Source of the DNA: Acidobacteriota bacterium
GTDB taxonomy: Bacteria > Acidobacteriota > Vicinamibacteria > Vicinamibacterales > UBA2999
Assembly: GCA_016789705.1 (NCBI GenBank)
Contig: JAEUQR010000022.1
Coordinates: 96,323-160,322 of the forward strand
Direction of reading: 5' to 3'
DNA length: 64,000 nt
Position 1 is the first letter of the stretch. Every line of letters starts with the position of its first letter. The translations under genes and the position numbers were made by a program. The notes beneath the pieces are model-generated. The model did no database searches. It was not told the origin of the DNA and worked only from the letters and a program-made list of their open reading frames with translations. Shown piece after piece: positions 27,770 to 36,362 of this stretch.

Positions 27770-27814
27770 TCCCCACCCAGTCTCTGGCGTCTCACGTTTT
27801 TGGAGGACCGAGCA

Positions 27815-29164
27815 ATGACCTACGGTCAGTACCGTCCGCTTGCGGGCGCGTTTGCGATGACAGCGTTGATGGCCGTGCCCTCGTTCGCGCAGACTGCCGC
27901 GAACGCTCCGACGTTCACGAAGGACGTCGCGCCGATCTTCCAGGCGAAGTGCGAGTCGTGTCACCGGCCCGACTCGATCGCGCCGATGTCGCTCGTCACC
28001 TACGAGCAGTCGCGTCCCTGGGCACGGTCGATTCGTGACCGTGTGCAGACGCGCAACATGCCGCCCTGGCACATCGACAAGTCGCTCGGCATCCAGCACT
28101 TCGAAAACGACCGCTCGCTCTCGGACGCCGAGATCGACACGATCGTGAAGTGGGTGGCGGCCGGCGCGCCGAAGGGCGACATGAAGGACATGCCGAAGGC
28201 CATCGAATGGCCCGTGAACGACGGCTGGAACTTCGAGAAGCTCTACGGCAAGCCCGACCTCATCATCAAGTCGCCTGCCTACACCCAGAAGGGCAACGCG
28301 ATGGACGCCTGGTACAAGCCGGTGCAGGCCACGGGCCTCACCGAGGAGCGCTGGGTGCGCGCCATCGAGATGCGGCCGTCCACCGTGCCGGGCCGCAAGA
28401 TCACGCACCACGCGCTGGCGCGCCTGCAGCAGGACGACGGCGAGACGGGCAACTCGGCCGCCCCCGGCGGCGACGATCCGGGTCCGGGCCTCTTCATGGA
28501 ATGGGCCGTCGGCAAGCAGGGCGAGATCATGCGCGAGGGTTCGGGCAAGCTCATGAAGCCCGGCTCGAAGATCGTGTGGGACATCCACTATCACGCCGTC
28601 GGTGAGGACATCACCGACTCGGTCGAACTTGGCATCTACTTCTACCCGAAGGGCCAGGAGCCGAAGTTCCGCCAGACGCTGGCGCTCTTCAGCGGCATCA
28701 CCGGCGGCAACCGCGCCCTCGACATCGCCCCGAACTCCCTGAGCGTGACCCAGGGCTTCCACGTGATGAAGAAGGCCGGTCGCGTCGAGAACTTCCAGCC
28801 GCACATGCACCTGCGCGGCAAGGCCATGTCGATGGAAGCGATTCTGCCCACCGGCGGCACGCAGATGCTCAGCCAGGTGAGTGACTACAGCTTCAACTGG
28901 CACACCAACTACGTCTATGCCGACGACGCGGCGCCGCTCCTGCCCAAGGGCACGATCCTCCGCATCACCTCGTGGCATGACAACACGGCCGCCAACAAGA
29001 ACAACCCCGATCCGAATCAGTGGGTGGGCTGGGGCGACCGCACCGTCGACGAGATGGCGCACGCGTGGGTGAACATCACCTACATGGACGACGCCGACTT
29101 CAAGGTCGAGGTCGAGAAGCGCAAGGCGAAGACGGCGACCACCTCGGATCGTCAGCAGCAGTAG
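27815..29164 (+). CDS. Exported c-heme plus PHM-like copper monooxygenase protein
   Basis: A 449-residue periplasmic protein. After a signal peptide (cut near SFAQ-T, residue 26) there is a one-heme cytochrome-c-like segment: CESCH at 46-50, then NMPPWH, whose Met could be an axial ligand. The remainder resembles the two beta-sandwich domains of ascorbate-dependent type II copper monooxygenases. Candidate copper ligands are the HH pair in KITHHA (near residue 196), WDIHYHAVG, and the HxH motif in FQPHMHLRG (near 328). Known relatives hydroxylate activated C-H bonds; the substrate here is unknown. A strong ribosome site precedes it and a good intrinsic terminator follows. A second copy of the same layout lies at 34165. 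Confidence 0.78.
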   Translation: MTYGQYRPLAGAFAMTALMAVPSFAQTAANAPTFTKDVAPIFQAKCESCHRPDSIAPMSLVTYEQSRPWARSIRDRVQTRNMPPWHIDKSLGIQHFENDRSLSDAEIDTIVKWVAAGAPKGDMKDMPKAIEWPVNDGWNFEKLYGKPDLIIKSPAYTQKGNAMDAWYKPVQATGLTEERWVRAIEMRPSTVPGRKITHHALARLQQDDGETGNSAAPGGDDPGPGLFMEWAVGKQGEIMREGSGKLMKPGSKIVWDIHYHAVGEDITDSVELGIYFYPKGQEPKFRQTLALFSGITGGNRALDIAPNSLSVTQGFHVMKKAGRVENFQPHMHLRGKAMSMEAILPTGGTQMLSQVSDYSFNWHTNYVYADDAAPLLPKGTILRITSWHDNTAANKNNPDPNQWVGWGDRTVDEMAHAWVNITYMDDADFKVEVEKRKAKTATTSDRQQQ

Positions 29165-29203
29165 GCCGCCTGGCGGCTTCGCTGCACGGAACTACGGATC
29201 ACG

Positions 29204-29240
29204 CGGGGGTGCTGTCGAAGGGCGGCACCCCCGTTTTCTT
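29204..29240 (+). terminator. Intrinsic terminator after the heme/copper protein gene
   Basis: A 9-bp perfect stem (29204-29212 with 29225-29233, arm cgggggtgc) with a 12-nt loop, followed by TTTTCTT. The next ATG is only 19 nt downstream, so the following gene either has read-through expression or a promoter that overlaps this terminator. Confidence 0.85.
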
Positions 29241-29258
29241 GTGATGGAGTGGACGGCA

Positions 29259-30119
29259 ATGACTCGTTTCTTCTCGCTTCGTGCCATCGCCTCCGCCGCC
29301 GTAATCGCGGCGGCCGTGGCGCTCTCCCTGGCAGCGCCGGAGGGCCGGCAACTGCCGCTCGACGCCCTCAAGGACAGCGGCCAGCATGTCTATCCGGCGT
29401 TCGAGGGGTGGTATCAGAACGCCGATGGCAGCTATAACCTGCTGCTCGGGTACTTCAACCGCAACCAGAAGCAGACCCTCGACATCCCGGTCGGGCCCAA
29501 CAACCGCGTCGAGCCCGGTGGTCCGGACCTCGGCCAGCCCACCCACTTCACGCCACGCCGCGGCTGGGGGGTATTCGCCATCAGGGTGCCGAAGGACTTC
29601 GGCAAGGACAAGCGCTTCACGTGGACGATCGTGGCCAATGGCAAGCCGGCGTCGGTGCCGGTGGGCCTCATTCCCGATTACCAGATCGAGCCCTTCAAGG
29701 ACATGGGCGAAGGCAACACGCCGCCAGTGCTGAAGTTCTCACCGACCGGCAAGACATTCACCGGTCCGCCGGTGGAAACCGCGCACACGCTTTCCGGCAC
29801 GGTGGGACAGGCGGTGACGCTCGAGGTGTTCACGACCGACGACATGCACACCGAGGAAGGCGAGAGCCCGGCGGCGGCCAGCCGCACGCCGCGCCTCGTG
29901 CAGTCGTGGCATCTGCATCGTGGACCGGCCGGTGGCGACGTCAAGTTCGCCGAGCAGCGCCCGAAGATCGGCACCGACGGCAAGTCCACGACGACGGCCA
30001 CGTTCACCGCGCCCGGCGAATACGTGCTGCGCGCGCAGGCCAACGACAGCTCAGGTGAGGGCGGCGGCGGATTCCAGTGCTGCTGGACCAACGCCTACGT
30101 GAAGGTCACAATCAAATAG
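29259..30119 (+). CDS. Exported beta-rich protein, function unknown
   Basis: A 286-residue secreted protein. The signal peptide is about residues 1-26 (FFSLRAIASAAVIAAAVALSLA). The mature part reads as beta strands: a first domain with YPAFEGWYQNADGSYNLLLG and NRNQKQTLDIPVG, and a second Ig-like domain from about residue 165 (PPVLKFSP...GTVGQAVTLEVF...TFTAPGEYVLRAQAND, landmarks only). A Cys-Cys pair (QCCW) lies close to the C-terminus and may bind metal or form disulfides. No catalytic motif is seen. It follows the heme/copper protein after a terminator, and is itself closed by a strong terminator. Confidence 0.75.
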   Translation: MTRFFSLRAIASAAVIAAAVALSLAAPEGRQLPLDALKDSGQHVYPAFEGWYQNADGSYNLLLGYFNRNQKQTLDIPVGPNNRVEPGGPDLGQPTHFTPRRGWGVFAIRVPKDFGKDKRFTWTIVANGKPASVPVGLIPDYQIEPFKDMGEGNTPPVLKFSPTGKTFTGPPVETAHTLSGTVGQAVTLEVFTTDDMHTEEGESPAAASRTPRLVQSWHLHRGPAGGDVKFAEQRPKIGTDGKSTTTATFTAPGEYVLRAQANDSSGEGGGGFQCCWTNAYVKVTIK

Positions 30120-30172
30120 AACGCTCGTGTCGCGGCGCGGTGGCGCCGAACTGCGAATGTCGTGCTGGAACC

Positions 30173-30209
30173 AGCCGGTCGGCTCTGTGCCGACCGGCTT
30201 TTTGTTTTT
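30173..30209 (+). terminator. Intrinsic terminator of the exported beta-rich protein gene
   Basis: A perfect 10-bp stem (30173-30182 with 30190-30199, arm agccggtcgg), a 7-nt loop, and a long T-tract (TTTTTGTTTTT) to 30209. It is one of the two strongest intrinsic terminators in the window. Confidence 0.9.
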
Positions 30210-30330
30210 CGATCCATTGCGTTGTCCAATGTGATGGATTGTCTTTGATTGTTGATGCGGCTAGTCGATGCTATCGACACCTGACATGCATAAAACCCCT
30301 TGTTTTTCAGGGATTTTCGGCGTTTCACCG

Positions 30331-30359
30331 TTGACTCATGCGTGTCACGTCTGTAGCCT
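30331..30359 (+). promoter_or_regulatory. Candidate promoter of the TonB-dependent receptor gene
   Basis: TTGACT at 30331-30336, a 17-bp spacer, and TAGCCT at 30354-30359. The -35 is good; the -10 keeps only the TAnnnT core. The leader would be about 70 nt and includes a GGAGG ribosome site at 30424-30428. Confidence 0.4.
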
Positions 30360-30436
30360 ATGACGCGGCGCGAACTTCGCATTCCGGTTCGAATCGCGCC
30401 GGATCCGGTGGTCGTTCGCACTTGGAGGTTGGAAGC

Positions 30437-33433
30437 ATGTCGATTAAGACCAGGCTAGCGTTGGCGCTGTGCCTGGCGTTCGTGGGAGCCGGACTCTTTT
30501 CCGCCCCCGCCTACGCTCAGAGCTCCATCAGTGGTGTGGTAAAGGACGAAACGGGCGCGGTGATGCCCGGTGTGTCGGTGGAAGCCGCAAGCGACGCCCT
30601 CATCGAGAAGGTGCGCACCGCGGTGACCGACGAGAACGGGGCCTACCGCATGATCGACCTGCGCCCCGGCAAGTACCTGCTCACGTTCACCCTGCAGGGC
30701 TTCAACGTCATCAAGCGCGAGCTCGAACTGCCCTCGAACTTCGTGGCCACGATCAACGCCGAACTCGCGGTTGGCACCCTCCAGGAATCGGTCACGGTGT
30801 CTGGCCAGTCGCCGCTCGTGGACGTGCAGAGCAACGTCAAGCAGCAGGTGCTGTCGCGCGACGTGCTCGACTCCGTGCCCACTGCGCGCACCATTCAGGG
30901 CCTGGGGCAGCTGATTCCTGGCGTCACCTTCAACCAGCCGGACGTGGGTGGCTCGCGCGCCATGCAGCAGACCTACTTCTTCGTCCGCGGCACCGGCTCG
31001 GCGCAGACGGTCGTCATGGTCGACGGCCTGATGACCAATGGCCTCATGGGCGACGGCGCCGTCAATGCCTACCACAACGAGGCGATGACACAGGAAGCTG
31101 TCTACATGACCTCGGGCGGCAACTCCGAGACGATGACCGGCGGTGTCAACTTGAACCTCGTGCCGAAGGACGGCGGCAACCGCTTTTCCGGCGGCGCCAA
31201 GTACGCCAAGAGTCCGGCCGACTGGCAGGGCGACAACCTGACCGACGAGCTCATCAGCAAGGGTGTGCGCGCCGTTGACCGCGTGGCGAACTTCTACGAG
31301 TTCAACGTCGAACAGGGCGGACCGATTCTGAGAGACAAGCTCTGGTTCTTTGGCGCCTATCGCAAGGCTCGCTACGACAAGCCGATCGCCAACACGTTCA
31401 ATCTTCCGGCGGGCGTGCCGGCGCCTCAGGCTTTCGCGGCCTGCGTGCGTGACGGCGGCTGCGAACAGGGCATCTCACCCGAGAAGATGGACAACCCCAT
31501 CCTGCGCCTGACCTGGCAGATGTCGCAGAAGAACAAGTTCGCCGTCTACTACGACCGCGCGCTGCGTCTGCGCGCCGGCGCGATGGGTGCCAACACCGAC
31601 CCGCGCACGGCGTCGGTGGTGTGGAACACGCCGATCTTCGCGACCGGTTCGGCCAAGTACACGTCCACCCTGTCGTCGAGCCTGCTGCTCGAGACGGGCT
31701 TCTCGTTCAATCGCGAGCGCTACGACAACCTCTACCAGCCTGGGATCTTCGCTGAGCGGAACACCCCGGAATGGTACCGGAACGTGCGCAAGAACGACGT
31801 CAGCACGGGCCTCCTGTGGAACGCGTCGTCGGCGCAGCTCGGCAACTACCCCGATCGCTACACCGCGTCGGCGTCGCTGTCGCGCGTGACCGGTTCCCAC
31901 ACCATGAAGGTCGGCGTGCTCAACGGTTGGGGCATTTTCCGCCGCTACAACAACGCCAACGCCGATCTCTACCAGACCTACAACAACGGCGTGCCGCAGC
32001 AGGTCACCGTGCTCAACACGCCGCTGCAGGTGCAGGAGAACATGGACAGCCAATTCGCGGTCTATGCCCAGGACTCGTGGCGTCTCAACAACGTCACGAT
32101 CAACTACGGCGTCCGCTATGACCGTCTGGCGCAGAGCATCGCCGGACAGGAGGCCCAGATCGGCCGCTTCGCCAACTCGCCGGCGTATGGCGACATTGAA
32201 GTGCCGACGTGGAGCGACTTCTCGCCGCGCGTGTCGGTCGTGTGGGACATCTTCGGCAACGGCAAGACGGCCATTCGTGCCGGTGTCAACCGCTTCCTTA
32301 CGGCGCAGACCGTCGGCCTTGCACAGCTCTATAGCCCGACGGCGCTGACCACGGCGACCGCAGCGTGGCAGGACCTGAACGGCGACGACATCGCCCAGGG
32401 CGAGCGAGGCTGCGTCTATCTCACTCCGGGCTGCGAGATCAATCTCGCGCAGCTGCCGGCCAACTTCGGCGTTCGCGCCCTGGCTACGCCCGACCCGGAC
32501 ATCCAGCGTCCCGGCCAGTACTCGTTCAACCTCGGCGTCACGCAGGAGCTCTTCAACCGCGTCACGCTGACCGGTGAGTGGTATCACAACCGCTTCACCG
32601 ACATCACCGAGCGCAACAACGTCGCGCGCAACTTCGACAGCTACACGCGCGTCGACGTCGTGAGCCCGATTGACGGAGCCGTGATCCCGGCCTACAACGT
32701 CAAGCCGGAGTTCCTGGCTGCGGTGCAGAACGTCGACGTCAACGACTCCGACATCACGCGCGTCTACAACGGCTTCGAACTCGGCTTCAACGCCCGGCTG
32801 CCGCGCGGGGCTCGCGTGTTCGGCGGCTTCAACCTCGAGCGGACGCTTTCCGACACCTGCAGCGCCGGCACCGATCCGAACTTCACGGTGTTCTGCAATC
32901 AGGCGGAGAACGGGCTGCCGTGGCTCAGGCAGTTCAAGCTTGCCGGAACCTACCCGCTCCCGTGGGGCGGCGTCACGGTTGGCGCGTCGCTGCAGAGCCT
33001 CAACGGTTACGTGATTGGCACCGAAGCGATTCCCTATGGTGTGTTCACGTTCGGCACCGGCTTCGATCAGCCGCGCGGCCAGGGCACCTTCTGGCAGATC
33101 ACCCGCACGACCCGCTACGCGGCGAATTGCGCCGCGCCATGCCGGCCCGGTGAACTCGTCATCCCGAACCTGACGACGGCCACGCTCAACGTGCCGCTCA
33201 AGGCTCCCCAGACGGAATACATGCCACGCATCAACCAGCTTGATCTTTCGATCAGCCGGGCGTTCACGACACGTGGCGTTCGACTCGTACCCAAGGTGGA
33301 CGTGTTCAACGCCACCAACTCCGACCGCTATTCGTCGGTGACGACCGCGCAGTTCGGCGCGGCCACCTATCTACAGCCCTCGACCATTCTTCAGGGCCGC
33401 CTCATCCGCCTGGCGGTCGAGACGACCTGGTAG
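30437..33433 (+). CDS. TonB-dependent receptor, Oar-like with N-terminal regulatory domain
   Basis: A 998-residue outer-membrane receptor that would import a large ligand with energy from TonB-ExbBD. The signal peptide is about 1-28 (ends PAYAQ). A carboxypeptidase-regulatory-like beta-sandwich follows (residues 29-105: SISGVVKDETGAVMPGVSV, GKYLLTF), then a plug (DSVPTARTIQGLGQLIPGV, VVMVDGLMTNG). The rest is a beta-barrel with repeated aromatic/Asn strands, and the protein ends in Trp as expected for barrel assembly. This layout is expanded in Acidobacteriota and Bacteroidota. No SusD partner is next to it, so a sugar-uptake role is not supported. A GGAGG site precedes the ATG. Confidence 0.9.
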   Translation: MSIKTRLALALCLAFVGAGLFSAPAYAQSSISGVVKDETGAVMPGVSVEAASDALIEKVRTAVTDENGAYRMIDLRPGKYLLTFTLQGFNVIKRELELPSNFVATINAELAVGTLQESVTVSGQSPLVDVQSNVKQQVLSRDVLDSVPTARTIQGLGQLIPGVTFNQPDVGGSRAMQQTYFFVRGTGSAQTVVMVDGLMTNGLMGDGAVNAYHNEAMTQEAVYMTSGGNSETMTGGVNLNLVPKDGGNRFSGGAKYAKSPADWQGDNLTDELISKGVRAVDRVANFYEFNVEQGGPILRDKLWFFGAYRKARYDKPIANTFNLPAGVPAPQAFAACVRDGGCEQGISPEKMDNPILRLTWQMSQKNKFAVYYDRALRLRAGAMGANTDPRTASVVWNTPIFATGSAKYTSTLSSSLLLETGFSFNRERYDNLYQPGIFAERNTPEWYRNVRKNDVSTGLLWNASSAQLGNYPDRYTASASLSRVTGSHTMKVGVLNGWGIFRRYNNANADLYQTYNNGVPQQVTVLNTPLQVQENMDSQFAVYAQDSWRLNNVTINYGVRYDRLAQSIAGQEAQIGRFANSPAYGDIEVPTWSDFSPRVSVVWDIFGNGKTAIRAGVNRFLTAQTVGLAQLYSPTALTTATAAWQDLNGDDIAQGERGCVYLTPGCEINLAQLPANFGVRALATPDPDIQRPGQYSFNLGVTQELFNRVTLTGEWYHNRFTDITERNNVARNFDSYTRVDVVSPIDGAVIPAYNVKPEFLAAVQNVDVNDSDITRVYNGFELGFNARLPRGARVFGGFNLERTLSDTCSAGTDPNFTVFCNQAENGLPWLRQFKLAGTYPLPWGGVTVGASLQSLNGYVIGTEAIPYGVFTFGTGFDQPRGQGTFWQITRTTRYAANCAAPCRPGELVIPNLTTATLNVPLKAPQTEYMPRINQLDLSISRAFTTRGVRLVPKVDVFNATNSDRYSSVTTAQFGAATYLQPSTILQGRLIRLAVETTW

Positions 33434-33453
33434 ACACCAGGCGGGTCTCGGCG

Positions 33454-33488
33454 TTCGACAGGCTCAGGGCGTCCTGAGCGAAGTCGAA
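33454..33488. repeat. REP-type hairpin downstream of the TonB receptor
   Basis: An imperfect palindrome, ttcgacaggctcagggc paired with cctgagcgaagtcgaa, in the gap between the receptor and its terminator. The arm ttcgacaggctcagggc (33454-33470) recurs exactly at 39828-39844 inside thiC. Sequences of this type are widespread interspersed hairpins in bacteria. Confidence 0.75.
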
Positions 33489-33525
33489 GGACGGGGCTCG
33501 AGTCCCTGGGCTGAACTCACGGAAG

Positions 33526-33556
33526 AAGGGCGGGGCTGCGGCCCCGCCCTTTTTTC
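33526..33556 (+). terminator. Intrinsic terminator after the TonB receptor
   Basis: A perfect 9-bp G+C stem (33528-33536 with 33541-33549, arm gggcggggc) with a TGCG tetraloop, followed by seven T residues. The preceding AA extends pairing with the T-tract. Confidence 0.92.
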
Positions 33557-33574
33557 TGCCCGCGCGCGCAGCGC

Positions 33575-33580
33575 TATACT
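33575..33580 (+). promoter_or_regulatory. -10 box TATACT of the redoxin operon
   Basis: TATACT ends exactly 6 nt before the GTG at 33587. There is no room for a Shine-Dalgarno, so the redoxin mRNA should be leaderless. It lies just after the receptor terminator, which makes the redoxin and the following gene an independent transcription unit. Confidence 0.55.
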
Positions 33581-33586
33581 CGACAC

Positions 33587-34168
33587 GTGATGCGCGCATC
33601 GAGCATGCGGGCGTGGCTCGCGGTGACGGGGCTGGTGCTGAGCGCTCCATCTACCGGGGCGGAGGCGCAGATCGGCGTGCACGACCTGGCCGGCCGCGCC
33701 GTCTCGCCGGTGGACGCCGCCGCGCCGGCGACAGTGCTGCTGTTCACGGCGGTCGAGTGCCCCATCTCCGACCGCTACGCGCCGGCCGTCCGGCGCCTCG
33801 CGGAGCGGTATCGCGCGAAGGGCGTGCGCTTCTGGCTTGTGTATCCGAACGCCGGCGAACTGCCGGCCGCAGTGAAGAAACATGCCGACGCGTTCTCATA
33901 CGGCCTGCCCGTCGTGCTCGACACGGCCCGCTCACTCGCAAATCAGGCGCAGGCCGCCGTCACCCCAGAGGCAGCCGTCTTCGACCGCGAGGGGCACCTG
34001 CGTTATCACGGGCGCATCGACGACCGTTACAGCGACTTCGGCGTGGATCGCCCGGTGCCGACCACCCACGATCTCGACGACGCGCTCGCCGCCGTGCTCG
34101 ATGGACGCCCGGTGGTGCGGCCGCACGCACCGGCCGTCGGCTGCGCCATCGTGCGCCAGCAGCCATGA
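33587..34168 (+). CDS. Exported redoxin (thioredoxin-fold) protein
   Basis: A 193-residue protein with a signal peptide (about 1-27) and a peroxiredoxin/TlpA-like fold. The active-site region is FTAVECPISDRYAP with a single cysteine, C58, and no resolving Cys two residues later; the Pro after it is conserved in the family. Later landmarks are FWLVYPNAGE and the cis-Pro region VTPEAAVFDREG. It could act as a thiol peroxidase or as a copper/heme-site chaperone. The stop overlaps the ATG of the next gene (ATGA), so it is coupled to the heme/copper TPR protein. Start: GTG 33587, 6 nt after TATACT; ATG 33590 is possible. Confidence 0.82.
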   Translation: MMRASSMRAWLAVTGLVLSAPSTGAEAQIGVHDLAGRAVSPVDAAAPATVLLFTAVECPISDRYAPAVRRLAERYRAKGVRFWLVYPNAGELPAAVKKHADAFSYGLPVVLDTARSLANQAQAAVTPEAAVFDREGHLRYHGRIDDRYSDFGVDRPVPTTHDLDDALAAVLDGRPVVRPHAPAVGCAIVRQQP

Positions 34169-36309
34169 CCATGCGCGCCGTCGTCCCATGTCTCGTGCTG
34201 GCGCTCGCGGCCAGTGCCGGCACGGCCGGCCGCGCCCACGCGCAGGCCGTGCCGGTTACCTTCAACGAACACATCGCCCCGCTTCTACATTCGCGCTGCG
34301 CGCAGTGCCATCGCCCGGGCGGCGCCGGGCCCTTCAGCCTGCTCACGTTCGCCGAGACGGCGAAGCGAGCCGCGCAGCTCGCCGCCGTGACCGGCAGTGG
34401 ATTCATGCCGCCGTGGAAGGCCGACGGGCACCCCGATGAGTTCGTTGCGCAGCCCCGCCTGACGCGCGACGACGTGGACCTCTTCGCGCGCTGGGCAAAG
34501 GCGCCTGTCGAGGGGCCAGGCCGTGCCCCCACGCCGCCACGATGGCCCGAGGGCTGGTACCTGGGCCAGCCGGACCTCATCGTGACGCTGCCGGCCGGCT
34601 ACACCCTGCCCGCGGAGCCCTCCGACGTCTTCCGCATCTTCGCCGTGCCCCTCAAGGTGAGCGGCACGAAGTACGTCCGCGGCATCGAGTTCCATCCGGG
34701 CAACCCACGCGTCGTGCACCACGCGAACATCCGCATCGACCGCAGCGACGGCTCGCGGCGTCTCGACGCCGCCGATCCGCTGCCCGGCTACGACGGCCTG
34801 ATGGCGCGGAGCGCCGAGTATCCCGATGGCCATTTCCTGGGCTGGACGCCTGGGCAGATCGCGCCGCTCGTCGACGGCGACCTCGCGTGGCGGCTCGAAC
34901 CTGGGACGGATCTCGTCGTGCAGCTGCACATGCAGCCGAGCGGCAGACCCGAACCCGTGCAGCCGGTCATCGGCTTCTACTTCGGCGAACGCCCGGCCAC
35001 GCGCACCCCGTCGATCCTCAGGCTCGGCTCACAGGGAATCAACATCCCGCCCGGCGACTCGCAGTACGTCGTGGAAGATCGCTACACGTTGCCGGTCAAC
35101 ACGACGCTGCTGGCCGTGCAGCCGCACGCGCACTACCGTGCCAGGGACGTCACCGGCACGGCGACCTTGCCCGACGGCACGACGCGAACGCTCATCCACA
35201 TTGGCAACTGGGACTTCCGCTGGCAGCACGTCTACCGCTACACCGAGCCGATTCGGCTGCCCCGGGGCACCACCGTCTCGATGAAGTACGTCTACGACAA
35301 CTCGCCGGAGAATCCGCGTAACCCCCAGGTGCCCGCGGCCAGGGTGCGCTGGGGGCAGAAGTCGTTCGACGAGATGGGCGACCTGTGGTTCCAGCTCGCC
35401 ACCGACAGCGACGCCGATCGCAACGTGCTCGGCAGCGAGGTGCAGGCCAAGATGACGGCCGAGGACCTCATCGGGCTCGAGACGATGCTGCTGTCGAGCC
35501 CGGACGACGTCGAACTCCACGACGACGCGGGCGTTATCGCCCTGCTGCTCGGCCGTCCGGCCGTGGCCGTGCAGCACTTCCGCGCCTCGGCGGCGCGCCA
35601 GCCCGACAGCGCCAGCGCGCACTACAACGTGGGCACCGCGCTCACGGCGGCCGGCCTCTTCGATGATGCCGTCGCCAGCTACGAACGCGCTCTGCAGTTA
35701 CGGCCGCGGTATGCAAGGGCCCTCAGCAACCTCGGCGAAACTCTGGTGGCGCTCGGACGAACAGCCGAGGCCATCCAGCGCTACGAACAGGCCGTGGCCG
35801 CCGATCCGCTGATGCCCGAAGCGCGCAACAACCTCGGCGCCGCGTTGTGGCGGCGCGGCGAGCTGCTGCGCGCCGAACGTGAACTGAACGAAGCGATCCG
35901 GCTGCGGCCCGACTACGCCGAGGCCTACTTCAACCTTGGCCACACGGCCATCCGCGACCGCCGCATCGCCGATGCGGCCGGCCACTTCCGCACGGCCGCC
36001 ACGCTCAAGGACGACTGGCTGGTGGCCCTCACGACGGCCGCCTGGGTGCTCGCGACCGCCGGCGACGGCGCCGTGCGGGCGCCGGCCGAGGCGGTGGGCT
36101 TTGCCGAGCGTGCCGCGAGGTTCACGGCACGGCGCGATGCCCGCACGCTCGACGTGCTGGCCGTCGCCTACGCGTCGGCCGGGCGCTTCGACGACGCCGT
36201 ACTCACCGCGCGCGAGGCGATGGGCATCGCCGACCCGGCGCTGGCGCGGCAGATTGCGGCGCGCCTTGCCCTCTTCGAGAAGCGCGAAGCGTTCGTCGAC
36301 AAGCAGTAG
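34165..36309 (+). CDS. Exported c-heme, PHM-like copper monooxygenase and TPR fusion protein
   Basis: A 714-residue fusion. The signal peptide is about 1-27. A one-heme segment has CAQCH at 45-49 and a later FMPPWK Met. A two-domain PHM-like region follows, with candidate copper ligands in VVHHANIR, VQLHMQPSG and VQPHAHYRAR. From about residue 455 there are six or so TPR units (for example AHYNVGTALTAAGLFDDAVA and AYFNLGHTAIRDRRIADAA), forming a periplasmic superhelix. It shares the heme-copper layout of the protein at 27815 but adds the TPR array. The redoxin gene upstream is translationally coupled, which suggests the two act together, perhaps in loading or protecting the copper site. Confidence 0.8.
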   Translation: MTMRAVVPCLVLALAASAGTAGRAHAQAVPVTFNEHIAPLLHSRCAQCHRPGGAGPFSLLTFAETAKRAAQLAAVTGSGFMPPWKADGHPDEFVAQPRLTRDDVDLFARWAKAPVEGPGRAPTPPRWPEGWYLGQPDLIVTLPAGYTLPAEPSDVFRIFAVPLKVSGTKYVRGIEFHPGNPRVVHHANIRIDRSDGSRRLDAADPLPGYDGLMARSAEYPDGHFLGWTPGQIAPLVDGDLAWRLEPGTDLVVQLHMQPSGRPEPVQPVIGFYFGERPATRTPSILRLGSQGINIPPGDSQYVVEDRYTLPVNTTLLAVQPHAHYRARDVTGTATLPDGTTRTLIHIGNWDFRWQHVYRYTEPIRLPRGTTVSMKYVYDNSPENPRNPQVPAARVRWGQKSFDEMGDLWFQLATDSDADRNVLGSEVQAKMTAEDLIGLETMLLSSPDDVELHDDAGVIALLLGRPAVAVQHFRASAARQPDSASAHYNVGTALTAAGLFDDAVASYERALQLRPRYARALSNLGETLVALGRTAEAIQRYEQAVAADPLMPEARNNLGAALWRRGELLRAERELNEAIRLRPDYAEAYFNLGHTAIRDRRIADAAGHFRTAATLKDDWLVALTTAAWVLATAGDGAVRAPAEAVGFAERAARFTARRDARTLDVLAVAYASAGRFDDAVLTAREAMGIADPALARQIAARLALFEKREAFVDKQ

Positions 36310-36326
36310 GCGGCCGCCCACGGTGC

Positions 36327-36355
36327 TTGCGTCGTCCGGCGCGGCCGGATAACCT
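36327..36355 (+). promoter_or_regulatory. Promoter of the M28 peptidase gene
   Basis: TTGCGT at 36327-36332, a 17-bp spacer, and TAACCT at 36350-36355, 7 nt before the ATG at 36363. This is the one leaderless-type gene here for which both promoter elements fit with standard spacing. Confidence 0.55.
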
Positions 36356-36362
36356 CGCGGGC

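Larger units (their letters stand above)
30120..30436. other. 317-bp AT-richer intergenic region before the TonB receptor
   Basis: No protein gene is supported here. The left part carries the terminator of the preceding gene. The middle (30200-30330) is noticeably richer in A and T than the rest of the window (for example ataaaacccc and tgtttttcag), and contains short TTGATT/TTGATG elements. A candidate promoter for the receptor gene starts at 30331. The region could hold regulator sites, but no clear palindromic operator was found. Confidence 0.6.
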
